Below are positions 24,377 to 33,195 of a stretch of DNA of 64,000 bases, one piece after another; positions within the stretch are counted from its first letter, which is position 1; each line of letters starts with the position of its first letter. The notes under the pieces are model-generated. The model did no database searches and was not told where the DNA came from. It was given only the letters and a program-made list of their open reading frames with translations. The DNA comes from Rothia endophytica (GTDB lineage Bacteria; Actinomycetota; Actinomycetes; Actinomycetales; Micrococcaceae). The DNA lies in NCBI RefSeq assembly GCF_928381505.1, contig NZ_CAKMSJ010000001.1, positions 401,911-465,910 on the forward strand. The letters run 5' to 3'. Position numbers and translations under genes: made by a program.

Positions 24377-27175
24377 TTATTTTTTCTTTGCAGGAGCCTT
24401 CTTGGCGGTTGTCTTCTTAGCTGCCGGTTTCTTGGCAACAGGCTTCTTAGCCGCAGTCTTGCGCTTTACCGGCCCCTTGGCGCGCTTCTCAGCTAGCAGT
24501 TCAACCGCGCGGGTGTGGGTCAGTGACTCGATGGTCTCGCTGCGGGGTACCGTTATGTTGGTGACGCCGTCAGTGATGTAGGGGCCAAAGCGTCCGTCCT
24601 TCACCACAATCTTCTTCTCAGAAACCGGGTCAACACCCAGCTCAGCCAGGGGTGGCTTAGCGGTGCCACGGCCACGCTGCTTAGGCTGGGAGTAAATCTC
24701 TAGCGCCTGTTCCAGGGTAATGCTGAAGATCTGGTCCTCGGTCTCCAGTGAGCGGGAGTCAGTTCCCTTCTTCATGTAGGGGCCAAAGCGGCCGTTCTGC
24801 GCGGTAATTTCAACACCTTCAGCATCAGTACCGACCACGCGGGGCAGGCTCATGAGCTTGAGGGCATCTTCAAGAGTGACGGTAGCAAGGTCCATGGACT
24901 TGAAGAGGGAGCCGGTGCGAGGCTTTTCCGCCTTGGGCTTCTTCTTCGGCTTAGCGCGGCCGTTCTTGTAGTACTCGGTGGGCTGCGCTTCCATCCAGGC
25001 AGCGATTTCCTCTTCGGTCATCTCGGGAATGACCTCAGTGACGTAGGGGCCATAACGGCCATCGCGCGCTACCACGGTGCGTCCGGTTTCGGGGTCTACA
25101 CCCAGTTCGCGGCCATCGTTCTTACCCTGTTCCATGAGCTCAGCGACCTTTTCTTCGGTCAGCTCATCGGGGGCAAGGTCAGCAGGCACATTAGCGCGCA
25201 CGGGGTCTTTGATTTCGCCAGTTTCGGTATCAACTTCACCACCGGCTTCAAGATAGGGGCCGAACTTACCCACACGCAGGTTGATGCCGGGAGCCACCTC
25301 GATGGAGTTGATAGCGCGGGCATCAATGTCGCCCAGGTTATCTACGATGGGCTTGAGACCGCGCTTGGCATCACCACCAAAGTAGAAGTTGCTCAGCCAG
25401 GTGGTGCGGGCCTCTTCGCCGCGAGCAATGCGGTCCAGGTCCTCTTCCATCTCTGCAGTGAACTCGTAATCTACGTACTTAGCAAAGTGCTCTTCGAGCA
25501 GGCGCACCACTGAGAAAGCAACCCAGGAGGGCACCAAGGCGCCGCCACGGTTATTAACGTAACCGCGGTCCATGATGGTTGAGATAACTGCCGCGTAAGT
25601 GGAGGGGCGGCCGATACCCAGCTCGTCCATCGCCTTGACCAGAGAGGCTTCGGTATAACGCGGAGGCGGTGACGTGTCATGTTTGGCGGCTGCGATGTCG
25701 CTACCGGTCAGACCCTGACCTTCTGCCAGGTTGGGCAGGCGTTTATCTTCTTTACCGTCCTTGGCGTTTCCTTCTTCGCCGCGGGCTACGTCCTTACCTT
25801 CTTCATAGGCGGCCAAGAAGCCGCGGAAAGTGATGACGGTGCCGGATGCAGAGAACTCAGCGTCACGCCCATCAGTTGCGGTTGCGCCCAGGCGAATGGA
25901 GGCGGTGGAGCCCTTAGCGTCGGCCATCTGGGAGGCCACAGTGCGCTTCCAAATCAGCTCATAGAGGCGGAACTCATCAATGCTTAGAGCATTTTTGACG
26001 GCATCTGGTGTGCGGAAGGAATCGCCTGCAGGGCGGATTGCTTCGTGTGCCTCCTGGGCGTTCTTTGATTTTGAGCTGTAAACGCGAGGGGACGCGGGCA
26101 CAAAGTCAGCACCGTAGAGCTCGGTTGCCTGCTTGCGTGCTGCCTTGGTGGCCTGGTCAGACAAGGCTACCGAGTCGGTTCGCATGTAGGTGATGTAACC
26201 GTTTTCGTAGAGCCGCTGAGCTACCTGCATGGTGGAGCGGGAAGAGAAACGCAGCTTACGCGCCGCTTCCTGCTGCAGGGTCGACGTGGTAAAAGGCGCG
26301 GCAGGGCGGCGGGTGTAGGGCTTGGTTTCAACCGAGCGGACGCTAAAGGCTGCCTTATCCAGGGCGGTTGCCAATGAACTGGCGGCGGCCTCATCCAGGT
26401 GGGCGACCTTACCAGCTGAAGCCGGCTTCAATTCGCCACTATCAGCAAAATCCTTGCCGGTTGCAACACGAGCGCCATCAACCGCTGAAAGTTTGGCGGT
26501 AAAAGCTTGATTGTCTGAGGTGGCAAAAGTACCGGTCAGGTCCCAGTAGGTTGCGGAACGGAAGGCCATACGCTCACGCTCGCGCTCAACTACCAAGCGG
26601 GTTGCCACCGACTGCACACGGCCCGCAGAGAGGCCGCGGGATACCTTGCGCCAAAGCACCGGAGAAAGCTCATAGCCGTAAATACGGTCGAGTACACGGC
26701 GGGTTTCCTGGGCATCCACCAGGTCACTGTCGATTTCACGCAGGTTCTCAAAACCGCGCTCGATGGCCTCTTTGGTGATTTCAGGAAAGGTGAGGCGATA
26801 AACCGGGACCTTGGGCTTAAGCACCTCAAGAAGGTGCCAGGCGATAGCTTCACCTTCGCGGTCCCCATCAGTTGCCAGATAAAGAGCATCAGACTCTTTA
26901 AGCAGGCGCTTAAGCTCGGTGACCTTCTTCTTCTTGTCTGAATTCACCACGTAATAGGGCGTAAAACCCTCATCAATGTTAACGGCGAACTTACCCACCG
27001 GGCTCTTTTTGAGCTCATCCGGCAGTTCTGAAGGCTGAGGCAGATCGCGGATGTGCCCCATGGAAGACTCAACGATAAAGGCATCACCAAGGTAGCCGCT
27101 AATCGTTTTTACCTTTGAGGGGGATTCCACAATCAGCAGTGACCTGCCGTGTTCAGAGGTAGCCTTAGTGGGCAA
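24377..27175 (-). CDS. topA: DNA topoisomerase I
   Basis: 932-residue type IA topoisomerase that relaxes negative supercoils. The Toprim domain is at the N-terminus (LLIVESPSKVKTISGYLG; acidic triad in ATDGDREGEAIAWHL), and the catalytic Tyr is in GYITYMRTDSVALS (about residue 335). Three or four C-terminal repeats of the form GRFGPY follow (KFGPYLE, GRYGPYVTE, GRFGPYMKK, GRFGPYITD), typical of actinobacterial TopA in place of zinc ribbons, and then a Lys/Ala-rich tail (KKPVAKKPAAKKTTAKK) that aids processivity in mycobacteria. The start is TTG at 27175 with AAGGAG five bases before it. Confidence 0.96.
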   Translation of the reverse strand: MPTKATSEHGRSLLIVESPSKVKTISGYLGDAFIVESSMGHIRDLPQPSELPDELKKSPVGKFAVNIDEGFTPYYVVNSDKKKKVTELKRLLKESDALYLATDGDREGEAIAWHLLEVLKPKVPVYRLTFPEITKEAIERGFENLREIDSDLVDAQETRRVLDRIYGYELSPVLWRKVSRGLSAGRVQSVATRLVVERERERMAFRSATYWDLTGTFATSDNQAFTAKLSAVDGARVATGKDFADSGELKPASAGKVAHLDEAAASSLATALDKAAFSVRSVETKPYTRRPAAPFTTSTLQQEAARKLRFSSRSTMQVAQRLYENGYITYMRTDSVALSDQATKAARKQATELYGADFVPASPRVYSSKSKNAQEAHEAIRPAGDSFRTPDAVKNALSIDEFRLYELIWKRTVASQMADAKGSTASIRLGATATDGRDAEFSASGTVITFRGFLAAYEEGKDVARGEEGNAKDGKEDKRLPNLAEGQGLTGSDIAAAKHDTSPPPRYTEASLVKAMDELGIGRPSTYAAVISTIMDRGYVNNRGGALVPSWVAFSVVRLLEEHFAKYVDYEFTAEMEEDLDRIARGEEARTTWLSNFYFGGDAKRGLKPIVDNLGDIDARAINSIEVAPGINLRVGKFGPYLEAGGEVDTETGEIKDPVRANVPADLAPDELTEEKVAELMEQGKNDGRELGVDPETGRTVVARDGRYGPYVTEVIPEMTEEEIAAWMEAQPTEYYKNGRAKPKKKPKAEKPRTGSLFKSMDLATVTLEDALKLMSLPRVVGTDAEGVEITAQNGRFGPYMKKGTDSRSLETEDQIFSITLEQALEIYSQPKQRGRGTAKPPLAELGVDPVSEKKIVVKDGRFGPYITDGVTNITVPRSETIESLTHTRAVELLAEKRAKGPVKRKTAAKKPVAKKPAAKKTTAKKAPAKKK

Positions 27176-27323
27176 CTGTGCTCCTTGGATTAGTGTTCAG
27201 ACAGTCCTAGCGCCGTTTTTGCGCGTATACCCACAACAATAACTCACTTGCCCACCGCCGCCTACACAGTACCCACTGTGAGGTTAGCTTGTTACTCGCC
27301 GAACGGTGGGCAGGCGAGGAATC

Positions 27324-27755
27324 TTAGCCAACGATAAGCTCATCGTGATCTGGCTCGTCCCCAATCTCAAATTCACGGCCAGAAACCCCGGTAGGTTCGA
27401 TCTCAACCCAGTTGGTTTTGTAGGTTGGCGCGTAGGCTTTGAGCCCCAGCGATTCAACGGCGCTGATATCGGCTTCGCTGGTCAACCAGTTGGCGTTTCC
27501 GCGCACCACGACCGACCGTGCCACCCCATCAACGATCTCATCGATCTCAAAAGCTGCCTTGCGGCTAATGACCACTTCAGAGAGTTTCTGGCCAGCCGCA
27601 GTGCGGAAATAAATTTTGCGCTCGTGCACCACAAAATTTACAGGGTAGATATCAATCTCACCGCCAGCTGCCAGGGCTAGCCTGCCTACTTTATGCTGGT
27701 TCAACAGTTCCCAGCAGCGGTCTTCATCCAGAGTTTTAATGGGGTTCTCGTTCAT
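27324..27755 (-). CDS. Pyridoxamine 5'-phosphate oxidase family protein
   Basis: 143-residue FMN-binding split-barrel protein. CWELLNQHKVGRLALAAGG is the opening segment, PVNFVVHERKIYFRTAAGQKLSEV the core that contacts flavin phosphate. It is one of two paralogues in the window (other: 32726-33172); both share the order D-E-x-x-W-E-L-[IL], IYFRTAAG-KL and a C-terminal R-F-x-[IL]G. It lacks the substrate-binding end of true PdxH. In actinobacteria such proteins often reduce or bind F420 or haem; that is not decided here. It begins 16 bases after the methyltransferase stop, where a TAGACT box could give a separate leaderless start. Confidence 0.85.
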   Translation of the reverse strand: MNENPIKTLDEDRCWELLNQHKVGRLALAAGGEIDIYPVNFVVHERKIYFRTAAGQKLSEVVISRKAAFEIDEIVDGVARSVVVRGNANWLTSEADISAVESLGLKAYAPTYKTNWVEIEPTGVSGREFEIGDEPDHDELIVG

Positions 27756-27761
27756 TGCCCC

Positions 27762-27767
27762 AGTCTA
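27762..27767 (-). promoter_or_regulatory. -10 box before the PNPOx gene
   Basis: Minus-strand TAGACT, six bases (GGGGCA) before ATG, in the short gap after the methyltransferase stop; read-through from upstream is equally possible. Confidence 0.35.
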
Positions 27768-27771
27768 AATC

Positions 27772-29400
27772 TCAGCTGTCAATCCGCAGAAAACTTTTCT
27801 CACAGAGTTCCCGAATATTACTTATTAATACGCGACGTGGCTGGTCGTCCTCCCAAGCCAGCAAGGCTTCAAGTGCACTCACAATCTGACCAGCGGACAA
27901 ATCACCATCACATGCTGAGACGAAGCCGCTGGTTTCAGTGGTCTCCAAAATCGTGCGACGCAGCCCGGCGCCCGCCCTCAACAAAATGACGGAGGGGTGC
28001 TCTGAACCCGGTGTAGCGTGTCGCTCCTCAGTTACATCCCCCGCTACCACCAGATGCTGTGCCAGCAGTTGTTCATCGGTCATGGCCGTGACCGCATCAT
28101 AATGGGCGACTGCCTCGGTGATGAAAGAGGCAATAGGTTGCTGGATGGGGTAAGTAATTTCTTCAAAACGATGCAGGCGCTCGCCGGTGGCAGCCGCAGC
28201 AGGCTTGCGCAACCAGATCATGCCAAAACCCACCGACTCCACACCGCGCGCCGCGAAGTCTCGCAAGTAAGCCGTGTAGCTCTCGGTATAAGCAGCCGCA
28301 TCGCGGTTCTCACTAGAATCGCGTAACCAGGTTTCTGCGTACTGCTCAGGGGTCAGCACCTCACGCTGAATAAACCAGGCCTCAGTCTGCTCCCCTACCC
28401 AGGCACGGGGACGCGCTGACCAGTCACTCTCTTGCTCGGCAGTAGCAACCGGTATTTCCCAGTTACCCAGCATCTGGGCACGCCCGCCGGGGGTAAGCAC
28501 CCTGGGGAGCTGTTCTACCAGAGTGGAAACGATACCGTCACCAGCCATACCACCATCACGGTACGTGTACTGATCAGCGACCACTTCGCCCTCACGGCGT
28601 GGAGTAATCACAAAGGGAGGGTTGGAGACCACCAGGTCAAAAGTTTCGCCAGCCACCGGCTCCAGCAGGGACCCTAGTCGTAGGCTCACGCGAGCCTCCA
28701 TGTTGCGGGGATCAATCTGTAGCGCTTCAGCGTTGAGCAGCAGGTTAAAACGAGTAAAAGCGAGTGCCCGCTCAGAAATATCGGTCGCGGTTACATGCTG
28801 GGCGTGGGCGAGCAGGTGAAAGACCTGAATACCGCACCCGGTCCCCAGGTCAAGAGCGCGATTTACCGGGGTGCGCTCGGTCAATTGCGCCAGAGTCAGC
28901 GAAGCATGCCCAATGCCCAGCACATGGTCACGGCGCAGCACACCCTCACGCTGATGAGCGCCCAAATCACTGGCCACATAAATTTCGGTGCCATCATCGG
29001 CCGCATGAGGGCGCAGGTCTACCGTGGCAAGAGCGCCACCCGCCGTCCTGACTGCCAAGCCCAGCTCAGCGAGGAGTTGCGCAGAGCCCGTACCAAGGGC
29101 AGCTTCAAGATCAGCTACCTCGCATTCTTGAGCCAGCAAAAAGAGGCTAACCACGGTAGCAAGAGCGCGGTCAGCCGCGGTGAAACTCTCAGATGTAGCT
29201 TCCCGCCCCAGCACCTGGCCAATGCGGTACACACCGGGAACCACCTGGTCCCTGGCCATGGCATCAAAAGGACCATCGCCCAGTAGCTCCTGAACACCGT
29301 CATAGGTGTAGTTCACCGCTTTCAGAGCAGCGTTAAGGGTTGCGAGCGCGGCAGGATCGGCACTAACAGGGGCGTTATCAATACGAGAAAAATCAGTCAC
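27772..29400 (-). CDS. SAM-dependent methyltransferase, HemK-like
   Basis: 542 residues. An N-terminal domain of about 175 residues without a catalytic motif precedes a Rossmann methyltransferase: ALDLGTGCGIQVFHLLAHA (about 190-208) binds SAM and VVSNPPFVITPRREGE (about 258-273) is the N-P-P-F motif of enzymes that methylate amide nitrogen, as in PrmC/HemK or RsmC. The C-terminal 120 residues are a further conserved domain of this actinobacterial family. The substrate is not known; a ribosomal or RNA target is likely by motif. GTG at 29400 has GATAAT six bases upstream (leaderless). Confidence 0.85.
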   Translation of the reverse strand: MTDFSRIDNAPVSADPAALATLNAALKAVNYTYDGVQELLGDGPFDAMARDQVVPGVYRIGQVLGREATSESFTAADRALATVVSLFLLAQECEVADLEAALGTGSAQLLAELGLAVRTAGGALATVDLRPHAADDGTEIYVASDLGAHQREGVLRRDHVLGIGHASLTLAQLTERTPVNRALDLGTGCGIQVFHLLAHAQHVTATDISERALAFTRFNLLLNAEALQIDPRNMEARVSLRLGSLLEPVAGETFDLVVSNPPFVITPRREGEVVADQYTYRDGGMAGDGIVSTLVEQLPRVLTPGGRAQMLGNWEIPVATAEQESDWSARPRAWVGEQTEAWFIQREVLTPEQYAETWLRDSSENRDAAAYTESYTAYLRDFAARGVESVGFGMIWLRKPAAAATGERLHRFEEITYPIQQPIASFITEAVAHYDAVTAMTDEQLLAQHLVVAGDVTEERHATPGSEHPSVILLRAGAGLRRTILETTETSGFVSACDGDLSAGQIVSALEALLAWEDDQPRRVLISNIRELCEKSFLRIDS

Positions 29401-29406
29401 ACCCCC

Positions 29407-29412
29407 ATTATC
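29407..29412 (-). promoter_or_regulatory. -10 box of the methyltransferase gene
   Basis: Minus-strand GATAAT is followed by GGGGGT and the GTG start, the leaderless spacing. The G-run could alternatively act as a very close ribosome site. Confidence 0.45.
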
Positions 29413-29527
29413 TCAGGAAGCAGTCAGGTTTGTTCCCGGAGGGCGCTTATCTTCGCACCTCCAGGCTCACTGAACCGCAGGAAGTGAACGGTGGTAGGTG
29501 GTCCTGTACGGCTGCGGCAGACTGCAC

Positions 29528-29533
29528 TAGGCT
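29528..29533 (+). promoter_or_regulatory. -10 box of the thiamine-binding protein gene
   Basis: TAGGCT lies seven bases before ATG 29541. The combined string TAGGCT-[AC]ATTCCT-ATG also occurs before nth on the minus strand. Confidence 0.5.
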
Positions 29534-29540
29534 AATTCCT

Positions 29541-29861
29541 ATGTTGTTTGCTTTCTCAGTAGCCCCCACCGGCGGGGGCGATCCCAGCGGTTCAGTGCAC
29601 GACGCCGTCGCAGAGGCCGTGGAAATCGTCCGTAACTCCGGTCTGCCCCACCAGACTGACTCCATGTTTACCACCATTGAAGGTGACTGGGATGAGTGCA
29701 TGGCCGTCATCAAGGCAGCCACCGAAGCAGTCGGTAAGCACGGTAGTCGCGTGTCGTTGGTGCTCAAAGCTGACATTCGCCCCGGCCATGACTCAGGCGA
29801 GCTCACGGGAAAAGTTGAGCGTCTTGAAGCTGCTCTTGCCCGTAGGTCCGAGGCTTCCTAA
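29541..29861 (+). CDS. MTH1187/YqgV-type thiamine-binding protein
   Basis: 106-residue ferredoxin-like protein of the YkoF/MTH1187 family, cytosolic, which binds thiamine or its pyrimidine part in studied members. The start MLFAFSVAPTGGGDPSGSVH, the segment HQTDSMFTTIEGDWDECMAVIK and RVSLVLKADIRPG are characteristic. The chosen ATG at 29541 begins the conserved domain; a longer frame from 29430 adds 37 residues of non-conserved sequence. The stop codon is followed without gap by the GTG of a decayed gene, so the two were once co-translated. Confidence 0.85.
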   Translation: MLFAFSVAPTGGGDPSGSVHDAVAEAVEIVRNSGLPHQTDSMFTTIEGDWDECMAVIKAATEAVGKHGSRVSLVLKADIRPGHDSGELTGKVERLEAALARRSEAS

Positions 29862-30088
29862 GTGCGTATCTGGTCAGTGCACCCCTCCCTGCTGGATGCC
29901 AAGGGCTTGGTCGCCTGCTGGCGTGAAACGCTGCTGGCGCAGAAAGTTCTGCAGGGCCTCACCAAGGGGTAAAAAACCACCCGCGCCTGGACCATTTCTC
30001 CAATCCACCGGCACAGCGCCTGCACCCCCTCTTCTATGAGGTTGCCGGAGGCATAGAGCCCTGGGAGAAACTACCACAGACCAAGTAA
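29862..30088 (+). pseudogene. Decayed pyrimidine-dimer DNA glycosylase gene (MSMEG_6728 family)
   Basis: From GTG 29862 the frame reads VRIWSVHPSLLDAKGLVACW and continues RETLLAQKVLQGLTKG, a clear start of the MSMEG_6728-type DNA glycosylase family, then hits TAA at 29970. Adding one base after TA in GGGGTAAAAAACC restores GYKNHPRLDHFSNPPAQRL, and the frame continues HPLFYEVAGGIEPWEK to TAA at 30086, which resembles the C-terminus of the same family. About 75 restored residues remain of roughly 180, so the middle of the protein has been deleted as well. Both lesions make function very unlikely. A sequencing error could explain the frameshift but not the deletion. Confidence 0.75.
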
Positions 30089-30120
30089 CCCTCAGCGTCT
30101 GAGGGATACACCGCTCAAAG

Positions 30121-30160
30121 GGCCCCTGCACCGACTGGTGTAGGGGCCATACCTTTATTT
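30121..30160. terminator. Terminator between the pseudogene and the GyrI-like gene
   Basis: GGCCCCTGCACC pairs with GGTGTAGGGGCC around GACT, then ACCTTTATTT. It lies at the convergent junction. A smaller stem CCCTCAG/CTGAGGG precedes at 30089-30105. Confidence 0.75.
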
Positions 30161-30680
30161 ATGCAGAAGTAGTGGCTGTCCACAGGTACATGCGGTAATT
30201 CTCACTGGTCATCTCACCAGGCCCGTACACCTCCAGGTGGACGCCGGTAGGCACCAGGTTTTTTGAGGGCAGAAACTCGGTATGCAGGTGTTCAAAGCCT
30301 TCTTTGATGTGCTGGGGGTTCTCACCGGGCAGTACAGCTCCTTGAACCAGAACCGTGGCATACATGGCGGCAGGCACCATTACCCCGGTTAGTCCCAGGG
30401 CAGCGACGTCCTTGATTCCACCGGGCACGATGAAACCAGCGGTGTAGGTGACTCCGGCATCATCAGCGTCGGGCATGATGACGCCCACTCGCTGCAGTTT
30501 TTCAACCGCAGCCAGCTTTGCGGCGCCGTTCTCGCCCTGCTCTAGTTTTTCGTAAAGCTCCTGCCACCGGTCACTAAAGACGCTCTGCTCGCTGGCAGGT
30601 GCGGCCACGCCGGCAACCATAAAGGTGCCGTACTCAATCAGGGCTGTTTCAAAGGTAGAGGCAGGGCTATTCATAGACAT
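30159..30680 (-). CDS. GyrI-like small-molecule-binding domain protein
   Basis: 173 residues with the fold of the AraC effector-binding/GyrI-like domain: a start ALIEYGTFMVAGVAAPAS, a WQELYEKLEQG helix, VTYTAGFIVPGG in the middle and a C-terminal LVPTGVHLEVYGPGE with terminal strand YRMYLWTATT. No DNA-binding domain is attached, so it probably binds a hydrophobic ligand or a protein alone. Start ATG at 30680; another ATG at 30674 lies eight bases after TAGAGT and could be the leaderless start. Single gene, flanked by hairpins on both sides. Confidence 0.7.
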   Translation of the reverse strand: MSMNSPASTFETALIEYGTFMVAGVAAPASEQSVFSDRWQELYEKLEQGENGAAKLAAVEKLQRVGVIMPDADDAGVTYTAGFIVPGGIKDVAALGLTGVMVPAAMYATVLVQGAVLPGENPQHIKEGFEHLHTEFLPSKNLVPTGVHLEVYGPGEMTSENYRMYLWTATTSA

Positions 30681-30710
30681 CCACTCTAGCCCAGGGGCGC
30701 TTCAAATACA

Positions 30711-30746
30711 GAAAAGCCCACCTTTCATTAGAGCAGGTGGGCTTTC
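30711..30746. terminator. Bidirectional terminator between GyrI-like gene and trhO
   Basis: AAAGCCCACCT and AGGTGGGCTTT form an 11-bp stem with an 11-base loop. It ends trhO on the minus strand and could protect the upstream region in the other direction. Confidence 0.8.
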
Positions 30747-30767
30747 TGGCAGTTGCCGCTAAGGGTA

Positions 30768-31646
30768 CTAGGCGCTGACCGCGTCCCTCTCGGCTAGTGC
30801 CTTCTTGGCGCAGTCGCCGCAGAGCAACACCAAATCGCGCTTGCCGTCTACATCCAAGTTCTCAAACTTGTTAGAAGGGGCACCGCAGTGCTCGCACTGG
30901 CCGATGGTGACGGTGTCCGGTGAGAATTCCACGTGCATGCGCTTATCGAAGATGTACATGGAGCCTTCCCAGAGGCCCTTATCCCCAAATTTTTCGCCGT
31001 AACGAACGATGCCGCCGTCAATCTGGTAAATCTCTTTGAAGCCGCGGTTCTTCATCAGAGCAGAGAGAATCTCGCAACGGATGCCACCGGTGCAGTAGGT
31101 GACCACGGGCTTGTCTTTGAGGTCATCGTACTTGCCCGATTCGATTTCTTCGATGAAATCGTGGGTGGTGCGAACATCGGGAACAATAGCGTTCTTAAAC
31201 TTGCCGATCTTCGCTTCAAAAGCGTTGCGCCCGTCAAAGAAAACCACTTCATCGCCGCGTTCTTCAACCAGCTGGTTGACTTCTTCGGGCTTGAGGTGGA
31301 CGCCGCCGCCCACAACACCGTTTTCATCAACGACCAGTTCATCAGGGGTGCCGAAAGCTACGATTTCATCGCGTGCCTTAACGGACAGCCGGGGGAAGTC
31401 AGCCGCGCCGCCGTCAGACCATTTGAGTTCCAGCTTTTCAAAGCCAGGGTACTGGCGGGTGGTCTTGCCGTACTGTTTGAGCGCGTTGATGTCACCGCCC
31501 AGGGTGCCGTTGATACCGTGCTTAGAGATGATGATGCGACCGGTCAGCCCCAGTTTTTCACACAGGGCACGTTGCCAGAGCATGACCGCCTTGGGATCGG
31601 TCACGGGTGCAAAGCAGTAATAGAGAATAATTCGTTCTTGAGCCAC
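30768..31646 (-). CDS. trhO: tRNA uridine-34 hydroxylase TrhO (rhodanese family)
   Basis: 292 residues. N-terminal acylphosphatase-like part ([32 protein letters not shown]), central rhodanese domain with catalytic loop [15 protein letters not shown] (Cys about 181), and a C-terminal zinc-ribbon-like pair, CEHC and CGDC. TrhO hydroxylates U34 of tRNA to 5-hydroxyuridine with O2. The signature [20 protein letters not shown] is specific to this group (formerly UPF0176). Start GTG 31646, with TAGAAT six bases before it. Confidence 0.93.
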   Translation of the reverse strand: MAQERIILYYCFAPVTDPKAVMLWQRALCEKLGLTGRIIISKHGINGTLGGDINALKQYGKTTRQYPGFEKLELKWSDGGAADFPRLSVKARDEIVAFGTPDELVVDENGVVGGGVHLKPEEVNQLVEERGDEVVFFDGRNAFEAKIGKFKNAIVPDVRTTHDFIEEIESGKYDDLKDKPVVTYCTGGIRCEILSALMKNRGFKEIYQIDGGIVRYGEKFGDKGLWEGSMYIFDKRMHVEFSPDTVTIGQCEHCGAPSNKFENLDVDGKRDLVLLCGDCAKKALAERDAVSA

Positions 31647-31652
31647 GCACCC

Positions 31653-31658
31653 ATTCTA
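31653..31658 (-). promoter_or_regulatory. -10 box of trhO, leaderless layout
   Basis: Minus-strand TAGAAT-GGGTGC-GTG; the start codon falls where transcription should begin. Confidence 0.5.
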
Positions 31659-31930
31659 CTCCCCTGCCCCCGTAGCTCCTGAAAACTAGGGCAGTCTCAC
31701 CGCGATATGGGCTTACCCGAGGCACAAACTCCAAAGGCTCCTTTGGCACCAGCACCCAGTCCCCAGCCTCACGATAATTACATATTTGAATGACTCACGT
31801 GATTTTAATCTTTGACCCATATGCTGTTATGTATCGGTGGCCGCTTTATCTGGGAGTCCCTAGAACGTCGTTGTAACCCCGACGATGCCCACCTCTATAA
31901 GGGAACATCATCAGAAAAAGGAGAAACTCC

Positions 31931-32710
31931 ATGAATACAGCAAGCTCGCATAGCGCACCTGAGCCCCCGGGCAGGTCTACCGGTCGCCCTAGCTACAGGG
32001 AGGGCAAATACCCTGTACTAGCTCTCTTCCCCTACCTCCTAGTTGCCGCCACCATCCTCGCTGCTCTCTCGGGAGCACGCCACCTGCTCTACCGTATTGC
32101 ACCAGAGATGACCTGGCTTCATTCAGGAGAGCTGCACCGACTCTTGGACGTTAATGGAGAAGGCAACCTGATTGTCTGGTTCACTGCCGGCCTCTGGCTG
32201 GTTCTGGGTCTTACCGCAACCGGGTTAGGCGTACTTTTAGGTGACAGGCGCATGTTCGTCCTATCAGCGGTCGGGTTTCTAGCATCAATGGATGAAACCG
32301 CATCAATCCATGAAAGTTTCAACCATGTTGGCTGGGCGCTCGCTGACCGTTGGGGGCTAACGGTGAGCACCTGGCCCTGGGTATTTTTTGGGGCACCCGT
32401 AGCGCTGGCCGTCGTGCTGATTACCGTTCCTCTTTTGCGCTCTCTGCCCACAGCCGTCAGCAAAACACTGATCATAGCTGGGCTGATATTTCTGACCGCA
32501 GTGCTTTTTCTGGAAGCAATTTCAGGTCTCTTTATGGACGGAGACACCGCCACCAACCCGGTTGCCTATGTGCTGGTTACCCACGCTGAAGAGTACCTCG
32601 AAATGGTAGCCATCTCTCTTGCTCTCTCAGCCCTGGTAGCCCTCACCCGGTGGGATAAGGAAACCCGCACCGTGCGCGCAAGAGTAGCCCTATCCCACCC
32701 TAAAGACTAA
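31931..32710 (+). CDS. Six-helix membrane protein with SMDETASIHE motif
   Basis: 259 residues, about six transmembrane helices (near 28-47, 80-102, 105-118, 147-168, 178-200, 219-238). Polar residues sit inside the membrane part: SMDETASIHE after the third helix and EEYLEMVAIS at the last. Acidic and His residues of this kind at membrane level could bind a metal, as in intramembrane hydrolases, but I recognise no named family. RBS AAAAAGGAG is strong. The 284-base upstream gap has a small stem CGTCG/CGACG near 31867 and an AT-rich stretch (31775-31820), with no other gene seen. Confidence 0.7.
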   Translation: MNTASSHSAPEPPGRSTGRPSYREGKYPVLALFPYLLVAATILAALSGARHLLYRIAPEMTWLHSGELHRLLDVNGEGNLIVWFTAGLWLVLGLTATGLGVLLGDRRMFVLSAVGFLASMDETASIHESFNHVGWALADRWGLTVSTWPWVFFGAPVALAVVLITVPLLRSLPTAVSKTLIIAGLIFLTAVLFLEAISGLFMDGDTATNPVAYVLVTHAEEYLEMVAISLALSALVALTRWDKETRTVRARVALSHPKD

Positions 32711-32725
32711 CTGGCATGGGGCACT

Positions 32726-33172
32726 CTAGTACCCCAGACGGAAGCGTCGGCCGGTTAACTTCTGCGGGGTTAGTTCCACGAATTCCAGCTTTTCGGTATC
32801 CAGCCACGGCGCCAGATTGAGCTTCTTCACCTCATCAATTTCTTGGGAGCCTGTGAGAAGGCGGGCGGTAGCAAAAACATTGACTGAGTGAGCATGATGA
32901 CCTTCGGCGCGATCAAACTGCACCGTAACTTTCTCTTCAAGAATCAGCTGAGTTAGTTTAGAGCCGGCTGCTGTGCGGAAATAAATCTTTTCCCCGTCAG
33001 TCACGATGTTGAGAGGGGTGATGTGCACAAAACCGTCCTCGCCTAGCGTCCCCAGACGGGCAAACCTGGTGCTCTTAATGAGCTCCCATACCTGCTCATC
33101 GTCGAGCACTGTGATCGCCGGTTCCTTTTCAGCGGGCTGATTTTGGTCTTGAATGTTCATTGGAATACTCAT
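32726..33172 (-). CDS. Pyridoxamine 5'-phosphate oxidase family protein, second copy
   Basis: 148 residues. A Q/E-rich N-terminus of about 28 residues precedes the split barrel (DEQVWELIKSTRFARLGTLGEDGFVHITPLNIVTDGEKIYFRTAAGSKL). Ending LTGRRFRLGY resembles the C-terminus of the paralogue at 27324. Probably flavin- or deazaflavin-binding; substrate unknown. The start ATG at 33172 is six bases after GATAAT (leaderless). It diverges from the helicase gene, and the 154 bases between them contain a paired inverted repeat (33196-33239) that could control both. Confidence 0.82.
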   Translation of the reverse strand: MSIPMNIQDQNQPAEKEPAITVLDDEQVWELIKSTRFARLGTLGEDGFVHITPLNIVTDGEKIYFRTAAGSKLTQLILEEKVTVQFDRAEGHHAHSVNVFATARLLTGSQEIDEVKKLNLAPWLDTEKLEFVELTPQKLTGRRFRLGY

Positions 33173-33178
33173 ACCTCC

Positions 33179-33184
33179 ATTATC
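33179..33184 (-). promoter_or_regulatory. -10 box of the second PNPOx gene
   Basis: Minus-strand GATAAT-GGAGGT-ATG, with TGTGAC 18 bases upstream as a possible -35. The G-rich spacer is too close to act as a normal ribosome site. Confidence 0.5.
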
Positions 33185-33195
33185 ACGCACCCTAT

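Noticed and set aside
24132..24581. Plus-strand open frame of 149 codons across repeat copy 1 and the topA end
   Set aside because: It runs antisense through the topA lysine tail and the hairpin repeat; its composition (AFLAVVFLAAGFLATG) mirrors the AAKK codons of topA.
29677..30039. Open frame bridging the thiamine-binding gene and the pseudogene
   Set aside because: Out of frame with both recognisable proteins; its end only coincides with the frame after the lost base.
31099..31682. Long plus-strand open frames within trhO
   Set aside because: Antisense shadows of a well-recognised gene; Ser/Pro-rich or non-conserved translations typical of high-GC DNA.
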